Below, piece by piece: positions 46,941 to 57,893 of a stretch of 64,000 nt of DNA. Made by a program: the position numbers and the translations under genes. Numbering within the stretch: position 1 is the first letter of the stretch; each line of letters begins with the position of its first letter. The stretch is from Rhodocyclaceae bacterium (lineage in GTDB: Bacteria; Pseudomonadota; Gammaproteobacteria; Burkholderiales; Rhodocyclaceae). The notes under the pieces are model-generated. The model had not been told where the DNA came from. It worked only from the letters and a program-made list of their open reading frames with translations, and searched no databases. The stretch lies in assembly GCA_030824115.1 (NCBI GenBank), contig JAVBYI010000024.1:1-64000 (forward strand). The letters are read 5' to 3'.

Positions 46941-48734
46941 ATGAGCGCAAAAGTTACTGTCCGTAAATTTGATGCCGTGATCGTCGGTGCCGGTGGCGCC
47001 GGCCTGCGCGCGGCAATTCAACTGTCCGAGGCTGGCCTCAAGACCGCCGTCATCACCAAGGTGTTCCCGACCCGCTCGCATACCGTGGCGGCACAGGGTG
47101 GTGTGGCCGCATCGCTTGGCAATTCCGAGGAAGATCACTGGCACTGGCACATGTACGACACCGTCAAGGGTTCCGACTGGCTCGGCGACCAGGACGCCAT
47201 CGAGTTCATGTGTCGCAAGGCCAACGAGTGCGTCATTGAACTCGAACACTACGGCATGCCGTTTGATCGTACCGATAACGGCCGCATCTATCAGCGTCCG
47301 TTCGGCGGCCACATGTCGAACTTCGGCGAAAAGCCGGTGCGTCGCTCCTGCGCGGCGGCCGACCGTACCGGTCACGCCATGTTGCACGCGATGTATCAGC
47401 GTAACGTCAAGGCCAATACGCAGTTCTTCGTCGAGTGGATGGCGCTGGATCTGATCCGTGATGCCGAAGGTGAAGTGCTGGGTGTGACCGCGATGGAAAT
47501 GGAAACCGGCGAGATTTATGCATTCCATTCCAAGGCCACCATCTTTGCCACCGGTGGTGCCGGCCGTATCTACTACTCGTCGACCAACGCCTTCATCAAC
47601 ACCGGCGATGGCGTCGGTATGGCGGCGCGTGCCGGCATTCCGCTCGAAGACATGGAGTTCTGGCAGTTCCACCCGACCGGCGTGGCCGGTGCGGGCGTGC
47701 TGATTACCGAAGGCGTGCGTGGTGAGGGCGGCATTCTGCGGAATGCCAACAAGGAGCGCTTCATGGAGCGCTACGCACCGAACGCCAAGGATCTGGCCTC
47801 GCGTGACGTGGTGTCGCGTGCGATGGTGACCGAGATCAATGAAGGGCGCGGTTGCGGCCCCAACAAGGATTTCGTCTACCTTGACATTACCCACCTCGAT
47901 CCGGCCACGATCATGAAGCGCCTGCCGGGTATTCATGAGATCGGCATCCAGTTCGCCGGTGTCGACTGCCTCAGGGAAATGCTGCCGGTGGTTCCCACCT
48001 GTCACTACCAGATGGGTGGTATTCCGACCAATTATCACGGTCAGGTTGTGGTTCCTGGCAAGCGTACGCAGAATGAAATCGTCCCCGGCTTCTTTGCGGC
48101 CGGCGAGTGTGCCTGTGCCTCGGTGCATGGCGCCAACCGCCTCGGTACCAACTCGCTGCTCGACCTGCTGGTGTTCGGCAAGTCAGCGGGCGAAACTGCG
48201 GTCGATGAACTGAAGAAGTCGCCGAAGTCGCACAAGGAACTGCCGGCCGACGCTTTCGACCGCACCTTGGCGCGCCTCAATCGCCTCGATACCCAGAAGG
48301 ACGGCTCGAACGTGCATGAGTCCCGTCTGGATATGCAGCGCAGCATGCAGAAGCATGCGGGTGTATTCCGTTTCGACAAGCTGCTCAAGGAAGGCGTGCA
48401 GAAAATTCTCGAAGTGCAAAAGGATGTCGAAAAGACCGAGATCAAGGACAAGTCGAAGGTGTTCAACACCGCACGTATCGAAGCGCTGGAACTGGATAAC
48501 CTGATTGAGGTCGCCGTGGCCACCATGGTCTCGGCCGAGGCGCGCAAGGAGTCGCGTGGCGCTCACGTGCGGGACGATGCACCGGATACGCCCGAGCGTC
48601 CGAACGGTCGTGACGACGCCAACTGGCTCAAGCACTCCCTCTGGTACAAGGAAGGCAACCGTCTGGATTACAAGTCGGTCAATCTGCGCCCCTTGTCGGT
48701 CGACACCATTGCGCTGAAAACGCGTGCTTATTGA
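46941..48734 (+). CDS. sdhA: Succinate dehydrogenase flavoprotein subunit
   Basis: 597 residues from ATG 46941. FAD-binding VIVGAGGAGLRAAI, the covalent-FAD histidine in RSHTVAAQGGV, and the catalytic Arg region near ITEGVRGEGG. Oxidises succinate to fumarate. Complete; frame starts seven bases after sdhD. Confidence 0.97.
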   Translation: MSAKVTVRKFDAVIVGAGGAGLRAAIQLSEAGLKTAVITKVFPTRSHTVAAQGGVAASLGNSEEDHWHWHMYDTVKGSDWLGDQDAIEFMCRKANECVIELEHYGMPFDRTDNGRIYQRPFGGHMSNFGEKPVRRSCAAADRTGHAMLHAMYQRNVKANTQFFVEWMALDLIRDAEGEVLGVTAMEMETGEIYAFHSKATIFATGGAGRIYYSSTNAFINTGDGVGMAARAGIPLEDMEFWQFHPTGVAGAGVLITEGVRGEGGILRNANKERFMERYAPNAKDLASRDVVSRAMVTEINEGRGCGPNKDFVYLDITHLDPATIMKRLPGIHEIGIQFAGVDCLREMLPVVPTCHYQMGGIPTNYHGQVVVPGKRTQNEIVPGFFAAGECACASVHGANRLGTNSLLDLLVFGKSAGETAVDELKKSPKSHKELPADAFDRTLARLNRLDTQKDGSNVHESRLDMQRSMQKHAGVFRFDKLLKEGVQKILEVQKDVEKTEIKDKSKVFNTARIEALELDNLIEVAVATMVSAEARKESRGAHVRDDAPDTPERPNGRDDANWLKHSLWYKEGNRLDYKSVNLRPLSVDTIALKTRAY

Positions 48735-48746
48735 TAGGGATCGAGA

Positions 48747-49463
48747 ATGACTACGCGCACCCTGCAGTTCAAAATTTATCGTTATGACCCGGATACGGAT
48801 CAGAAGCCGTACATGCAAGACATCAGTGTCGAGATTGATGCCACCGACCGCAAGTTGCTCGATGCGCTGGTCAAGCTCAAGGCAAAGGATGATGCCATCG
48901 CTTTCCGTCGCTCCTGTCGCGAAGGCGTCTGTGGTTCCGATGCGCTCAACATCAATGGCCGTAATGGTTTGGCTTGTCTGACGGATATTGCAAGTTTCCC
49001 GGAGGGCAAGCCGATCGTACTGCGCCCGTTGCCCGGTCTGCCGGTGATCCGTGACCTGATCGTCGATATGACGCAGTTCTTCAAGCAGTATCACTCGATC
49101 AAGCCTTATCTGATCAACAACGATCCGCCGCCCGAGCGTGAGCGTCTGCAAAGCCCGGAAGAGCGCGAAGAGTTGAACGGCTTGTACGAGTGCATCCTGT
49201 GTGCATGCTGTTCGACGTCCTGTCCGTCGTTCTGGTGGAACCCGGACAAGTTCGTCGGCCCGGCCGGTTTGCTGGCCGCTTACCGTTTCATTGCCGATAC
49301 GCGCGATCAGGCGACCAGCGAACGCCTCGACAACCTTGAGGACCCGTATCGTCTGTTCCGTTGCCACACCATCATGAATTGCGTCGATGTCTGCCCGAAG
49401 GGTCTCAACCCGACCAAGGCGATCGGCAAGATCAAAGACATGATGGTGCAAAGAGCCATCTGA
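48747..49463 (+). CDS. sdhB: Succinate dehydrogenase iron-sulfur subunit
   Basis: 238 residues. [2Fe-2S] ligands in SCREGVCGSDA, [4Fe-4S] and [3Fe-4S] ligands in CILCACCSTSCPSFWWN and CHTIMNCVDVCPKGLNP. Passes electrons from SdhA to quinone. Its stop overlaps the sdhE start. Confidence 0.97.
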   Translation: MTTRTLQFKIYRYDPDTDQKPYMQDISVEIDATDRKLLDALVKLKAKDDAIAFRRSCREGVCGSDALNINGRNGLACLTDIASFPEGKPIVLRPLPGLPVIRDLIVDMTQFFKQYHSIKPYLINNDPPPERERLQSPEEREELNGLYECILCACCSTSCPSFWWNPDKFVGPAGLLAAYRFIADTRDQATSERLDNLEDPYRLFRCHTIMNCVDVCPKGLNPTKAIGKIKDMMVQRAI

Positions 49464-49735
49464 TGACGGCAGAACCTGTAGCTGAACTACGGCGCGTTCG
49501 TACCGAGAGACTCCGCTGGCATAGCCGGCGGGCGTTTCTCGAGAACGATCTGGTATTACAACGCTTCTGGCAAAAACAGCCGGAAGTTCTGGAGGAGACG
49601 CAGGCGGCGCTGCTTGAACGCCTGCTGGTATTGGAAGACCACGATTTGTGGGAATTGCTGTCCGGTCGGCGCGCTGCCGACGACCCGGCAGTACAAGGCT
49701 TGGTCGAGCTGTTGCGACAGCCGGCCGTTCAGTAA
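49463..49735 (+). CDS. sdhE: SdhE-type FAD assembly factor
   Basis: 90 residues from ATG 49463, which overlaps the sdhB stop (TGATG). Five-helix SdhE/YgfY fold: RLRWHSRRAFLENDLVL carries the FAD-flavinylation segment. The usual RGxxE reads RAFLE here, a modest deviation. Assists attachment of FAD to SdhA, in keeping with its place after sdhB. Confidence 0.88.
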   Translation: MTAEPVAELRRVRTERLRWHSRRAFLENDLVLQRFWQKQPEVLEETQAALLERLLVLEDHDLWELLSGRRAADDPAVQGLVELLRQPAVQ

Positions 49736-49760
49736 TCCGATTTCTTGACTGGGGACTGTT

Positions 49761-51056
49761 ATGACGCAAAAAACCGCCACCGCCACCATGAGTTTCAATG
49801 GCAAGACCGCAGAATTTCCTGTTTACTCTGGCAGTATTGGTCCCGATGTCATCGACATTACCAAACTGTACGCTCAGACCGGTGCCTTTACCTATGACCC
49901 CGGCTTCATGTCCACGGCGGCGTGCAAGTCCTCGATTACCTACATTGACGGCGACAAGGGTGAACTGCTCTATCGCGGCTACCCGATCGAGCAACTGGCC
50001 CAGCAGTGCGACTTCATGGAAGTCTGTTATCTGCTCAAGAACGGCGAATTGCCGAACAAGGCCCAGTACGATGACTGGAATTCCCGCGTGCGCAAGCACA
50101 CCATGGTGCATGACCAGCTGACCAAGTTTTACAGCGGTTTCCGCCGCGATGCGCACCCGATGGCGGTATTGGTCGGTGTCGTCGGCGGTCTGTCGGCTTT
50201 CTATCACGACTCGCTCGACATCACCAATCCCGAGCACCGGATGGTCGCGGCGATCCGCCTGATCGCCAAGATGCCGACCATCGTCGCCATGGCCTATCGC
50301 TACAACAGCGGTCTGCCCTTCATGTATCCGCGCAACGACTACGACTACGCGACGAACTTCCTCTACATGATGTTCGCCAACCCCTGCGAGGAATTCAAGC
50401 CGAACCCGGTGCTTTCCCGCGCGCTCGATCGCATCCTGATCCTGCATGCCGATCACGAGCAGAACGCCTCGACCTCGACGGTGCGTCTGTCCGGTTCCTC
50501 CGGCGCCAACCCCTTCGCCTGTATCGCTGCCGGTATCGCCTGTCTGTGGGGCCCGGCGCACGGTGGCGCCAACGAAGCCTGCCTGCAGATGCTCGAAGAA
50601 ATCGGCGACGTGTCGCGTGTCGGCGAGTACATCAAGCGTGCCAAGGACAAGAATGACTCCTTCAAGCTGATGGGCTTCGGTCACCGCGTCTACAAGAACT
50701 TCGATCCGCGCGCCAAGCTGATGCGCGAGACCTGCCACGAAGTGCTGAATGAGCTCGGCCTGCACAACGATCCGCTGTTCAAGCTGGCCATCGAACTGGA
50801 AAGAATCGCCCTCGAAGACGAGTACTTCATCGAGAAGAAGCTCTACCCGAACGTCGACTTCTACTCCGGCATCGTCCAGCGCGCGCTCGGCATCCCGACC
50901 AAGCTGTTCACCGGCATCTTCGCCATGGCCCGCACCATCGGCTGGATCGCCCAGTGGCACGAAATGATCGGCGACCCCGAGCAGAAGATCGGCCGTCCGC
51001 GCCAGTTGTACCTAGGGGCCGCAAACCGCAATGTGCCGGACATGAAGGCGCGTTAA
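49761..51056 (+). CDS. gltA: Citrate synthase
   Basis: 431 residues, hexameric type II length. Catalytic residues in [23 protein letters not shown] and NVDFYSGI. Condenses acetyl-CoA with oxaloacetate. Follows sdhE by 25 bases and ends at a terminator-like hairpin. Confidence 0.97.
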   Translation: MTQKTATATMSFNGKTAEFPVYSGSIGPDVIDITKLYAQTGAFTYDPGFMSTAACKSSITYIDGDKGELLYRGYPIEQLAQQCDFMEVCYLLKNGELPNKAQYDDWNSRVRKHTMVHDQLTKFYSGFRRDAHPMAVLVGVVGGLSAFYHDSLDITNPEHRMVAAIRLIAKMPTIVAMAYRYNSGLPFMYPRNDYDYATNFLYMMFANPCEEFKPNPVLSRALDRILILHADHEQNASTSTVRLSGSSGANPFACIAAGIACLWGPAHGGANEACLQMLEEIGDVSRVGEYIKRAKDKNDSFKLMGFGHRVYKNFDPRAKLMRETCHEVLNELGLHNDPLFKLAIELERIALEDEYFIEKKLYPNVDFYSGIVQRALGIPTKLFTGIFAMARTIGWIAQWHEMIGDPEQKIGRPRQLYLGAANRNVPDMKAR

Positions 51057-51068
51057 TTTAAAGTCTTA

Positions 51069-51100
51069 AAAGGGTTTCCGTGGAGGAGGCCCTTTTTTTC
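51069..51100 (+). terminator. Terminator after gltA
   Basis: AAAAGGG and CCCTTTT arms bracket a short GTGG-centred stem and run into a T tract about 15 bases after the gltA stop. Probably partial, since odhA follows at 51129 with no other evident promoter. Confidence 0.7.
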
Positions 51101-51128
51101 ATCCATACCTATAAACAGAGGTGATGAC

Positions 51129-53963
51129 ATGATGAAGCAGATGTTGTCCAACTCGTATCTCTTCGGTACGAACACGCCCTACGTCGAGGAACTGTATGAA
51201 AAGTATCTCGACAATCCGGGTTCCATCGACCCCACCTGGCGTGATTATTTCGACAAGCTGGCCAACCTGCCTGGGGCGGGTGCTTATCTCGGCCCGGATG
51301 TGCCGCACGCGCCCGTCATCGCCTCGTTCGCCCAGCGCGCCAAGGAAGGTGCCTTGCGCGTCGCGCAGCGTTCGAGTGGTGCCTCGCATGCCGATAAGCA
51401 GACCAAGGTCTTGCAGCTGATCAATGCCTATCGCTTCCTCGGCAACCGCTGGGCGCAACTTGATCCGCTCAAGCGCCATCCACGCCCTGAAGTAGCCGAA
51501 CTGGAGCCATCCTTCTACGGATTTACCGAGGCCGATTTGTCGACCACCTTCCGTACCGGCTCGTTCGACATCGGCGTCGATGAGGCCACGCTGCGCGAGA
51601 TTCTTGAGGCCCTGCGCCTGCGCTACTGCGGCCATATCGGTGCCGAATACATGTATATCGCCGACGTTCAGCAAAAGCGCTGGATTCAGGCACGTTACGA
51701 ACCGATGCGCGTGCAAACGCGCTACAGCAATGAGGACAAGAAACGCCTGTTGTCCACACTGACAGCGGCCGAAACGCTGGAGCGTTACCTGCATACCCGT
51801 TATGTCGGCCAGAAACGCTTCTCGTTGGAGGGCGGAGAGTCGATGATGGTGGCGATGGATCAGTTGATCCGCACGGCAGGCGGTCATGGCGTTAAGGAAA
51901 TCGTCATCGGTATGGCCCACCGCGGCCGTCTCAACGTCCTGGTGAATACGCTGGGCAAGCAGCCCAGCATGCTGTTCGACGAATTCGAAGGCAAGAAAAA
52001 GTCTGACCTGATTGCCGGTGACGTGAAGTACCACATGGGCTATTCGTCCGATGTCGCCACCCCCGGCGGCCCGGTGCATCTGACACTTGCTTTCAATCCC
52101 TCACACCTCGAAATCGTCAATCCCGTGGTTGAAGGTTCGGTGTATGCACGCCAGATTCGGCGCGGCGAAAACGGCAAAAACGAGGTCATTCCCGTCCTCA
52201 TCCACGGCGATGCCGCCGTTGCGGGGCAGGGCGTCAACCAGGAAATGCTCAACTTTTCCCAGACGCGCGGTTACGGCACGGGCGGGACGGTGCATGTCGT
52301 TGTCAACAACCAGATCGGGTTCACCACCTCCGATCCGCGCGACTTGCGTTCCTCGCTCTACTGCACCGACATCTTCAAGATGGTCGAGGCGCCGATCTTT
52401 CACGTCAATGGCGACGATCCCGAAGCCGTGGCTTTCGTCACCGAAATGGCCATGGATTTCCGCAAGGAGTTCAAGAAGGATGTCGTCATCGACATCATCT
52501 GCTTCCGCAAGTTGGGCCATAACGAGGCGGACGAGCCGATGGTCACGCAGCCGCTGATGTACAAGAAAGTGGCTGCCCATCCCGGCACGCGCAAACTGTA
52601 TGCCGAACGTCTTTCCAGCCAGGGCGTACTGGTGGCTGGCGAAGACGAGCAGATGATCAAGGACTATCGCGCCGCGCTGGATGCCGGCAAGCATCTGCAT
52701 GATCCGGTCATTACCGACTACAAGAGCCAGACGACGATCGACTGGTCGGGTCATACCGGGGCGAAGTACACCGAGTTGTGCGACACCACCGTGCCAATCA
52801 AGGAGCTGCAGCGTCTCGGCGAACGCCTGACTCAGGTGCCCGTAGGCTTTACCCTTCATCCGCGTGTGCAGAAGATCATGGACGATCGCCGCCTGATGGT
52901 CGAAGGCAAACTGCCACTTGATTGGGGTATGGCCGAAAACCTTGCCTATGCCACGCTGCTGGCAGCCGGCTATGGCGTGCGCCTTTCCGGCGAAGATGTC
53001 GGGCGCGGCACCTTCTTCCATCGCCACGCCGTTTTCCATGACCAGAACCGCGAAAAGTGGGATGAGGGCACCTGGGTTCCTCTGCATCATCTGCAGGACA
53101 CCCAAGGCAAGTTCCAGTGTTTCGATTCCGTGCTGTCCGAAGAAGCCGTGATGGCTTTCGAATACGGTTACGCGACGGCCAGCCCGAATGACCTCGTGGT
53201 CTGGGAAGGCCAGTTCGGCGACTTCGCCAACGGTGCCCAAGTGGTGATTGACCAGTTCCTGGCCTCCGGCGAAGCCAAGTGGGGCCGTGGTTGCGGCCTC
53301 GTGCTGCTGCTGCCGCACGGGCTTGAAGGGCAGGGGCCGGAGCACTCCTCCGGGCGTATCGAGCGCTTCCTGCAACTGTCGGCCGACTTCAACTGGGAGG
53401 TTTGCATGCCGACCTCGGCGGGCCAGATGTTCCACCTGCTGCGGCGCCAGATGCTGCGCAAGCAGCGCAAGCCGCTGGTGGTGTTTACGCCCAAGTCGCT
53501 GTTGCGCAGCAAGGAGAATACGTCGAGCCTGGAAGATCTTACTGACGGTACGTTCCAGACCATTTTCGGCGATGTCGATGGTCTCGATGCGAAGAAGGTC
53601 ACGCGCGTCATCTGCTGCGCCGGCAAGGTGTATTACGATCTGCGCACGGCCCGCCGCGAACGCAAGCTTGACCACATTGCCATTATTCGCACGCCGCAAC
53701 TGTATCCGATGGATGACCGCGTCCTGGCCGAGGAGTTGAAGCGCTACGCCAACATGAAAGAGCTTGTGTGGTGCCAGGAAGAACCGGAAAATCAGGGCGC
53801 CTGGTACGCAAAACACCATCGCCTGTCGCAAATGGTTGGCAAGGGGCAGTCGCTGCATGTCGTGTCGCGGCCTGCATCCGCTTCACCGGCGGTAGGGAGC
53901 GCGGCCAAACATGCCGAACAATTGAAAGTCCTGGTCGAGTCCGCACTCGGCGCCTTCAAATAA
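51129..53963 (+). CDS. odhA: 2-oxoglutarate dehydrogenase E1 component
   Basis: 944 residues. ThDP-binding transketolase-like enzyme: N-terminal YVEELYEKYLDNPGSIDPTW (broken at 20), IGMAHRGRLNVL, HGDAAVAGQG and GHNEADEP. Decarboxylates 2-oxoglutarate for transfer to the lipoyl E2. Also called sucA. Starts MMKQ at 51129, or at the second ATG. Confidence 0.97.
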   Translation: MMKQMLSNSYLFGTNTPYVEELYEKYLDNPGSIDPTWRDYFDKLANLPGAGAYLGPDVPHAPVIASFAQRAKEGALRVAQRSSGASHADKQTKVLQLINAYRFLGNRWAQLDPLKRHPRPEVAELEPSFYGFTEADLSTTFRTGSFDIGVDEATLREILEALRLRYCGHIGAEYMYIADVQQKRWIQARYEPMRVQTRYSNEDKKRLLSTLTAAETLERYLHTRYVGQKRFSLEGGESMMVAMDQLIRTAGGHGVKEIVIGMAHRGRLNVLVNTLGKQPSMLFDEFEGKKKSDLIAGDVKYHMGYSSDVATPGGPVHLTLAFNPSHLEIVNPVVEGSVYARQIRRGENGKNEVIPVLIHGDAAVAGQGVNQEMLNFSQTRGYGTGGTVHVVVNNQIGFTTSDPRDLRSSLYCTDIFKMVEAPIFHVNGDDPEAVAFVTEMAMDFRKEFKKDVVIDIICFRKLGHNEADEPMVTQPLMYKKVAAHPGTRKLYAERLSSQGVLVAGEDEQMIKDYRAALDAGKHLHDPVITDYKSQTTIDWSGHTGAKYTELCDTTVPIKELQRLGERLTQVPVGFTLHPRVQKIMDDRRLMVEGKLPLDWGMAENLAYATLLAAGYGVRLSGEDVGRGTFFHRHAVFHDQNREKWDEGTWVPLHHLQDTQGKFQCFDSVLSEEAVMAFEYGYATASPNDLVVWEGQFGDFANGAQVVIDQFLASGEAKWGRGCGLVLLLPHGLEGQGPEHSSGRIERFLQLSADFNWEVCMPTSAGQMFHLLRRQMLRKQRKPLVVFTPKSLLRSKENTSSLEDLTDGTFQTIFGDVDGLDAKKVTRVICCAGKVYYDLRTARRERKLDHIAIIRTPQLYPMDDRVLAEELKRYANMKELVWCQEEPENQGAWYAKHHRLSQMVGKGQSLHVVSRPASASPAVGSAAKHAEQLKVLVESALGAFK

Positions 53964-53981
53964 ACAATAACGGAGTCTGAC

Positions 53982-55235
53982 ATGATCATCGAAGTCAAAG
54001 TCCCGCAACTGTCCGAATCGGTCGCCGAAGCGTCCCTCGTCAGCTGGCACAAGAACGTGGGTGACGCCGTTACCCGTGATGAAAACCTGATCGACATTGA
54101 GACCGACAAGGTCGTCCTTGAACTGCCTGCACCCGATAGCGGTGTGCTCATCGAGGTCGTCAAGGGCAATGGCGATTCAGTCACCTCCGGCGAATTGATC
54201 GCCCGTATCGATACCGAAGCCAAGGCAGCCGCCGGTGCGCCTGCTGCGAAGGCGGAAGCCAAACCCGCTGCTGCCAAGGCAGCCCCGGCGGCGGCTGCGC
54301 CGGCTGGCACCGGCCCTGCGGCTCGCAAGGCACTGGCCGAAAAAGGCATCGATGCTTCACAAGTGCAAGGCACCGGCCCCGGCGGTCGGGTCACCAAGGG
54401 CGATGTCCATGGTACGACGGGCACTTCGGCCCCCAAGGCGGCACCTGCTGCTGCCAGTGCCGTCCCGCCAGCGCCGACATTTACGCAAAGCCTGCCGCAA
54501 CCCACCACCTTCAGCGCCGACGAGATCATCGCTGACCGTCCCGAGCAGCGCGTGCCGATGTCGCGCCTGCGTTCCCGCGTGGCCGAGCGCCTCCTGCAGT
54601 CGCAAGCCACCAACGCCATCCTGACCACCTTCAACGAGGTCAACATGGGCCCGGTGATGGAGATGCGTAAGAAATACGCCGAGAAGTTCGAGAAGGAACA
54701 TGGCGTGCGTCTCGGCTTCATGGGCTTCTTCGTCAAGGCTGCAGTGGCCGCGCTAAAGAAGTTCCCGGTGCTGAACGCCTCGGTCGATGGCAATGACATC
54801 GTCTATCACGGCTACTTCGACATCGGTATCGCCGTCGGCTCGCCGCGCGGTCTGGTGGTGCCGATCCTGCGTGATGCCGACCAGATGTCACTGGCCCAGA
54901 TCGAGAAGAAGATTGCCGAATACGGCCAAAAGGCCAAGGACGGCAAAATTTCGCTGGAAGAACTTACCGGCGGTACCTTCTCGATCTCCAACGGTGGCGT
55001 GTTCGGTTCGATGCTGTCGACCCCGATCATCAACCCGCCGCAGGCCGCCATTCTCGGCATCCACGCCACTAAGGAGCGCCCGGTGGTGGAGAACGGCCAG
55101 ATCGTCATCCGCCCGATCAACTACCTCGCCATGTCTTACGACCACCGCATCATCGACGGTCGCGAGGCGGTACTGGGGCTGGTGACGATGAAAGAGGCGC
55201 TGGAAGATCCGGCCCGCCTGCTGCTCGACGTCTAA
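53982..55235 (+). CDS. odhB: 2-oxoglutarate dehydrogenase E2 (dihydrolipoyl succinyltransferase)
   Basis: 417 residues. Lipoyl domain with lysine in IETDKVVLE, Ala/Pro linker, E3-binding domain ([22 protein letters not shown] region, about 105-135), catalytic domain with the active His in [14 protein letters not shown] 24-bp repeat copy encodes AVPPAPTF in the linker before the catalytic domain, a tolerant position. Between odhA and lpd. Confidence 0.97.
   Translation: MIIEVKVPQLSESVAEASLVSWHKNVGDAVTRDENLIDIETDKVVLELPAPDSGVLIEVVKGNGDSVTSGELIARIDTEAKAAAGAPAAKAEAKPAAAKAAPAAAAPAGTGPAARKALAEKGIDASQVQGTGPGGRVTKGDVHGTTGTSAPKAAPAAASAVPPAPTFTQSLPQPTTFSADEIIADRPEQRVPMSRLRSRVAERLLQSQATNAILTTFNEVNMGPVMEMRKKYAEKFEKEHGVRLGFMGFFVKAAVAALKKFPVLNASVDGNDIVYHGYFDIGIAVGSPRGLVVPILRDADQMSLAQIEKKIAEYGQKAKDGKISLEELTGGTFSISNGGVFGSMLSTPIINPPQAAILGIHATKERPVVENGQIVIRPINYLAMSYDHRIIDGREAVLGLVTMKEALEDPARLLLDV
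54459..54482 (+). repeat. 24-bp dispersed repeat, copy 18 (in odhB)
   Basis: [32 protein letters not shown] in the linker of the E2 protein. Confidence 0.9.
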
Positions 55236-55247
55236 GGAGAACTGGAT

Positions 55248-56690
55248 ATGGCCAACAAGCAATTCGATGTCGTCGTGATCGGTGCCGGTCCCGGTGGCTA
55301 TGTGGCAGCGATCCGCGCTGCCCAGCTCGGTTATTCCACTGCCTGTATCGAGATGGAAAGCTATGCCGACCCGAAGGGTGAAGTCCGCCTCGGCGGCACC
55401 TGCCTGAACGTCGGCTGCATCCCCTCCAAGGCGCTGCTGCGTTCTTCCGAACTGTATGACGAGGCCAATCACAGCTTCGTCATGCACGGCATCACGGCGG
55501 ATAACGTCAAGATGGATGTCGGCACGATGGTGCGCCGCAAGGACAACATCGTCACCCAGCTGACCGGTGGCATCAAGGGCCTGTTCAAGAAGAACAAGAT
55601 CACCCTGCTGACCGGGCGCGGCAGCTTTGCCGGCCGTGAAAACGAGTTGTGGCAGATCGCTGTGACCGCCAAGGATGGCGCCGCCGAAATCGTCGACGCC
55701 AAGCATGTGATTGTCGCGACCGGTTCCAGCCCGCGCCATATCGAGGGCATTCCGGTCGATAACCAGGTGATCTGCGACAACGTCGGTGCGCTGTCGCTTG
55801 ACGCGGTGCCCAAGCGCTTGGGCGTCATCGGTGCTGGCGTCATTGGCCTGGAACTTGGCTCGGTCTGGAAGCGGCTCGGTTCCGAAGTCACCATTCTCGA
55901 AGCCTTGCCTGATTTCCTCGCCGCCGCCGATCCGGCCGTGGCCAAGGAAGCCTGGAAGACTTTCACCACCAAGCAGGGCCTCAAGATTCATTTGGGCGTC
56001 AAGATCGGTGCCGTCAAGCAGGGCAAGAAGGGCGTGACGATTGATTACGAAACCGGCGATGGCGCGCAGAAGCTGGAATGCGACCGCCTGATCGTTTCCG
56101 TCGGCCGCGTGCCGAACACGGCGGGACTGGGTGCCGACAACGTCGGTCTCAAGCTCGACCAGCGCGGCTGCATCGAGGTCAATGACCATTGCCAGACCAA
56201 TCTCGATAACGTCTGGGCGGTGGGCGACGTCATCCGTGGCCCGATGCTGGCGCACAAGGGCATGGAAGAGGGCGTGATGGTCGCCGAACTGATCGCCGGT
56301 CAGGCCGGCCATGTCAATTACGATGCGATTCCCTACGTCATCTACACGCACCCGGAAATTGCCTGGGTCGGCAAGACCGAGGCGCAACTCAAGAACGAGG
56401 GCGTCGAGTACAAGGCCGGCCAGATTCCCTTCATGGCCAACGGCCGCGCGCTGGGGCAGGGCGATACCACTGGCTTCGTCAAGATGCTGGCCTGTGCCAA
56501 AACGGATCGTATTCTCGGCGTGCATATCATCGGCGCCAATGCCTCCGAGCTGATTGCCGAAGCGGTCACGGCGATGGAGTTCGGCGCCGTCGCGGAAGAC
56601 ATCGCGCGCATCTGCCATGCCCACCCGACCCTGTCGGAAGTGATGCACGAAGCCGCGCTGGCGGTCGACAAGCGGCCGCTGCACTTCTAG
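55248..56690 (+). CDS. lpd: Dihydrolipoyl dehydrogenase (E3)
   Basis: 480 residues. FAD-binding [13 protein letters not shown], redox disulfide [16 protein letters not shown]-binding [14 protein letters not shown] and C-terminal [15 protein letters not shown] with the catalytic His. Reoxidises lipoamide in 2-oxoglutarate (and possibly pyruvate) dehydrogenase. Ends at a strong terminator. Confidence 0.97.
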   Translation: MANKQFDVVVIGAGPGGYVAAIRAAQLGYSTACIEMESYADPKGEVRLGGTCLNVGCIPSKALLRSSELYDEANHSFVMHGITADNVKMDVGTMVRRKDNIVTQLTGGIKGLFKKNKITLLTGRGSFAGRENELWQIAVTAKDGAAEIVDAKHVIVATGSSPRHIEGIPVDNQVICDNVGALSLDAVPKRLGVIGAGVIGLELGSVWKRLGSEVTILEALPDFLAAADPAVAKEAWKTFTTKQGLKIHLGVKIGAVKQGKKGVTIDYETGDGAQKLECDRLIVSVGRVPNTAGLGADNVGLKLDQRGCIEVNDHCQTNLDNVWAVGDVIRGPMLAHKGMEEGVMVAELIAGQAGHVNYDAIPYVIYTHPEIAWVGKTEAQLKNEGVEYKAGQIPFMANGRALGQGDTTGFVKMLACAKTDRILGVHIIGANASELIAEAVTAMEFGAVAEDIARICHAHPTLSEVMHEAALAVDKRPLHF

Positions 56691-56713
56691 TAAGATCGCA
56701 TCCGTTCAAACCG

Positions 56714-56742
56714 GGGCGGCGGGGCAACCCGCCGCCCTTTTT
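56714..56742 (+). terminator. Rho-independent terminator after lpd
   Basis: GGGCGGCGGG-GCAA-CCCGCCGCCC, a perfect ten-base stem with a tetraloop, followed by TTTTTC. It closes the TCA operon before zapE. Confidence 0.93.
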
Positions 56743-56768
56743 CTTGCGACAATACGATACCTTACGCG

Positions 56769-57893
56769 ATGCCTCACGATATTCTCAAGGTTCCGAAGGA
56801 CGGCATGATCCGCGCCTTCAACGACCTGCTGGCGGCACGCGGGATTACCGCTGACGAAGCGCAGCAGGCGGCGGCCGAACGGCTGCAGGCTTTCTACGAT
56901 GCGCTAGTGTCGTTCAAGGCTGCACGCCGCACCAAGCTGAGAAAGCTGCTGGTCCATCCCGATTTGCCCAAGGGCGTCTGGTTCTGGGGCGGGGTCGGGC
57001 GTGGCAAGAGCTTTCTGATGGACTGCTTTTTCGAGACGGTGCCTTACCAGCGCAAGCGACGCGTGCATTTCCATGCCTTCATGCGCGAGATTCATGAGCG
57101 CCTGCAGTCGGTCAATAACGAGGCCGATCCACTCGCCAAGGTGGCCACACAGGTCGCCAGGGAAACGCGCCTGATGTGTTTCGACGAGTTCCACATTTCC
57201 GACATTGCCGACGCGATGATCCTCGGCCGCCTGATGCAGGCGCTGTTCGATGCCGGCGTGCTGTTCTGCATCACCTCAAACTATCCGCCCAGTGGGCTGT
57301 ACCCCAACGGCCTGCAGCGCGAACGGCTGTTGCCGACGCTGACCTTGTTACAGGACAAGCTCGATGTCATCAAGGTCGATGCCGGCATCGACTATCGTCT
57401 GCGGGCGCTGGAGCAGGCCGATGTCTATCTGCTGCCCGAGGATGGGGATACCGAAAAGCGCCTGATGCGCTTATTCACCCAGGTTGCCCACGGCGAAGGG
57501 CATGCGCGGCCACTGATGATTGCTGGCCGCGAAATTCCGGTGGTGCATCGCGCGCCCGGCGTGGCCTGGTTTGACTTCAACACGCTGTGCGGTGGGCCAC
57601 GTTCGCAAAACGATTACCTCGACCTGGCGCATAACTTCCATACCCTGATGGTTGCCGGTATCCCGCGCCTGACGCCGGAAATGGCCAATGCGGCGCGCCG
57701 CTTTACCTGGCTGGTCGATGTCTGCTACGACCACCGCGTCAAGCTGGTGCTGGCCGCTGAAGTAGCGGCCGAAGCACTTTATGTGGCCGGACCGCAGGCC
57801 GGTGAATTTGGCCGCACCGTTTCACGTTTGATCGAAATGCGCTCCCACGAATATCTGGCGAGCACCCACCGGCGTTTCGAGACCCACGATTAG
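56769..57893 (+). CDS. zapE: ZapE / AFG1-type ATPase
   Basis: 374 residues. Walker A GGVGRGKSFLMD, Walker B LMCFDEFH, and the AFG1 signature FHAFMREIH. Cell-division-associated ATPase in proteobacteria. Own region after the lpd terminator; four-base convergent overlap with the antiporter gene. Confidence 0.92.
   Translation: MPHDILKVPKDGMIRAFNDLLAARGITADEAQQAAAERLQAFYDALVSFKAARRTKLRKLLVHPDLPKGVWFWGGVGRGKSFLMDCFFETVPYQRKRRVHFHAFMREIHERLQSVNNEADPLAKVATQVARETRLMCFDEFHISDIADAMILGRLMQALFDAGVLFCITSNYPPSGLYPNGLQRERLLPTLTLLQDKLDVIKVDAGIDYRLRALEQADVYLLPEDGDTEKRLMRLFTQVAHGEGHARPLMIAGREIPVVHRAPGVAWFDFNTLCGGPRSQNDYLDLAHNFHTLMVAGIPRLTPEMANAARRFTWLVDVCYDHRVKLVLAAEVAAEALYVAGPQAGEFGRTVSRLIEMRSHEYLASTHRRFETHD

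Noticed and set aside
48183-50960. A 925-residue minus-strand ORF over sdh-gltA
   Set aside because: Antisense shadow of verified genes sdhA, sdhB, sdhE and gltA; no recognisable domains.
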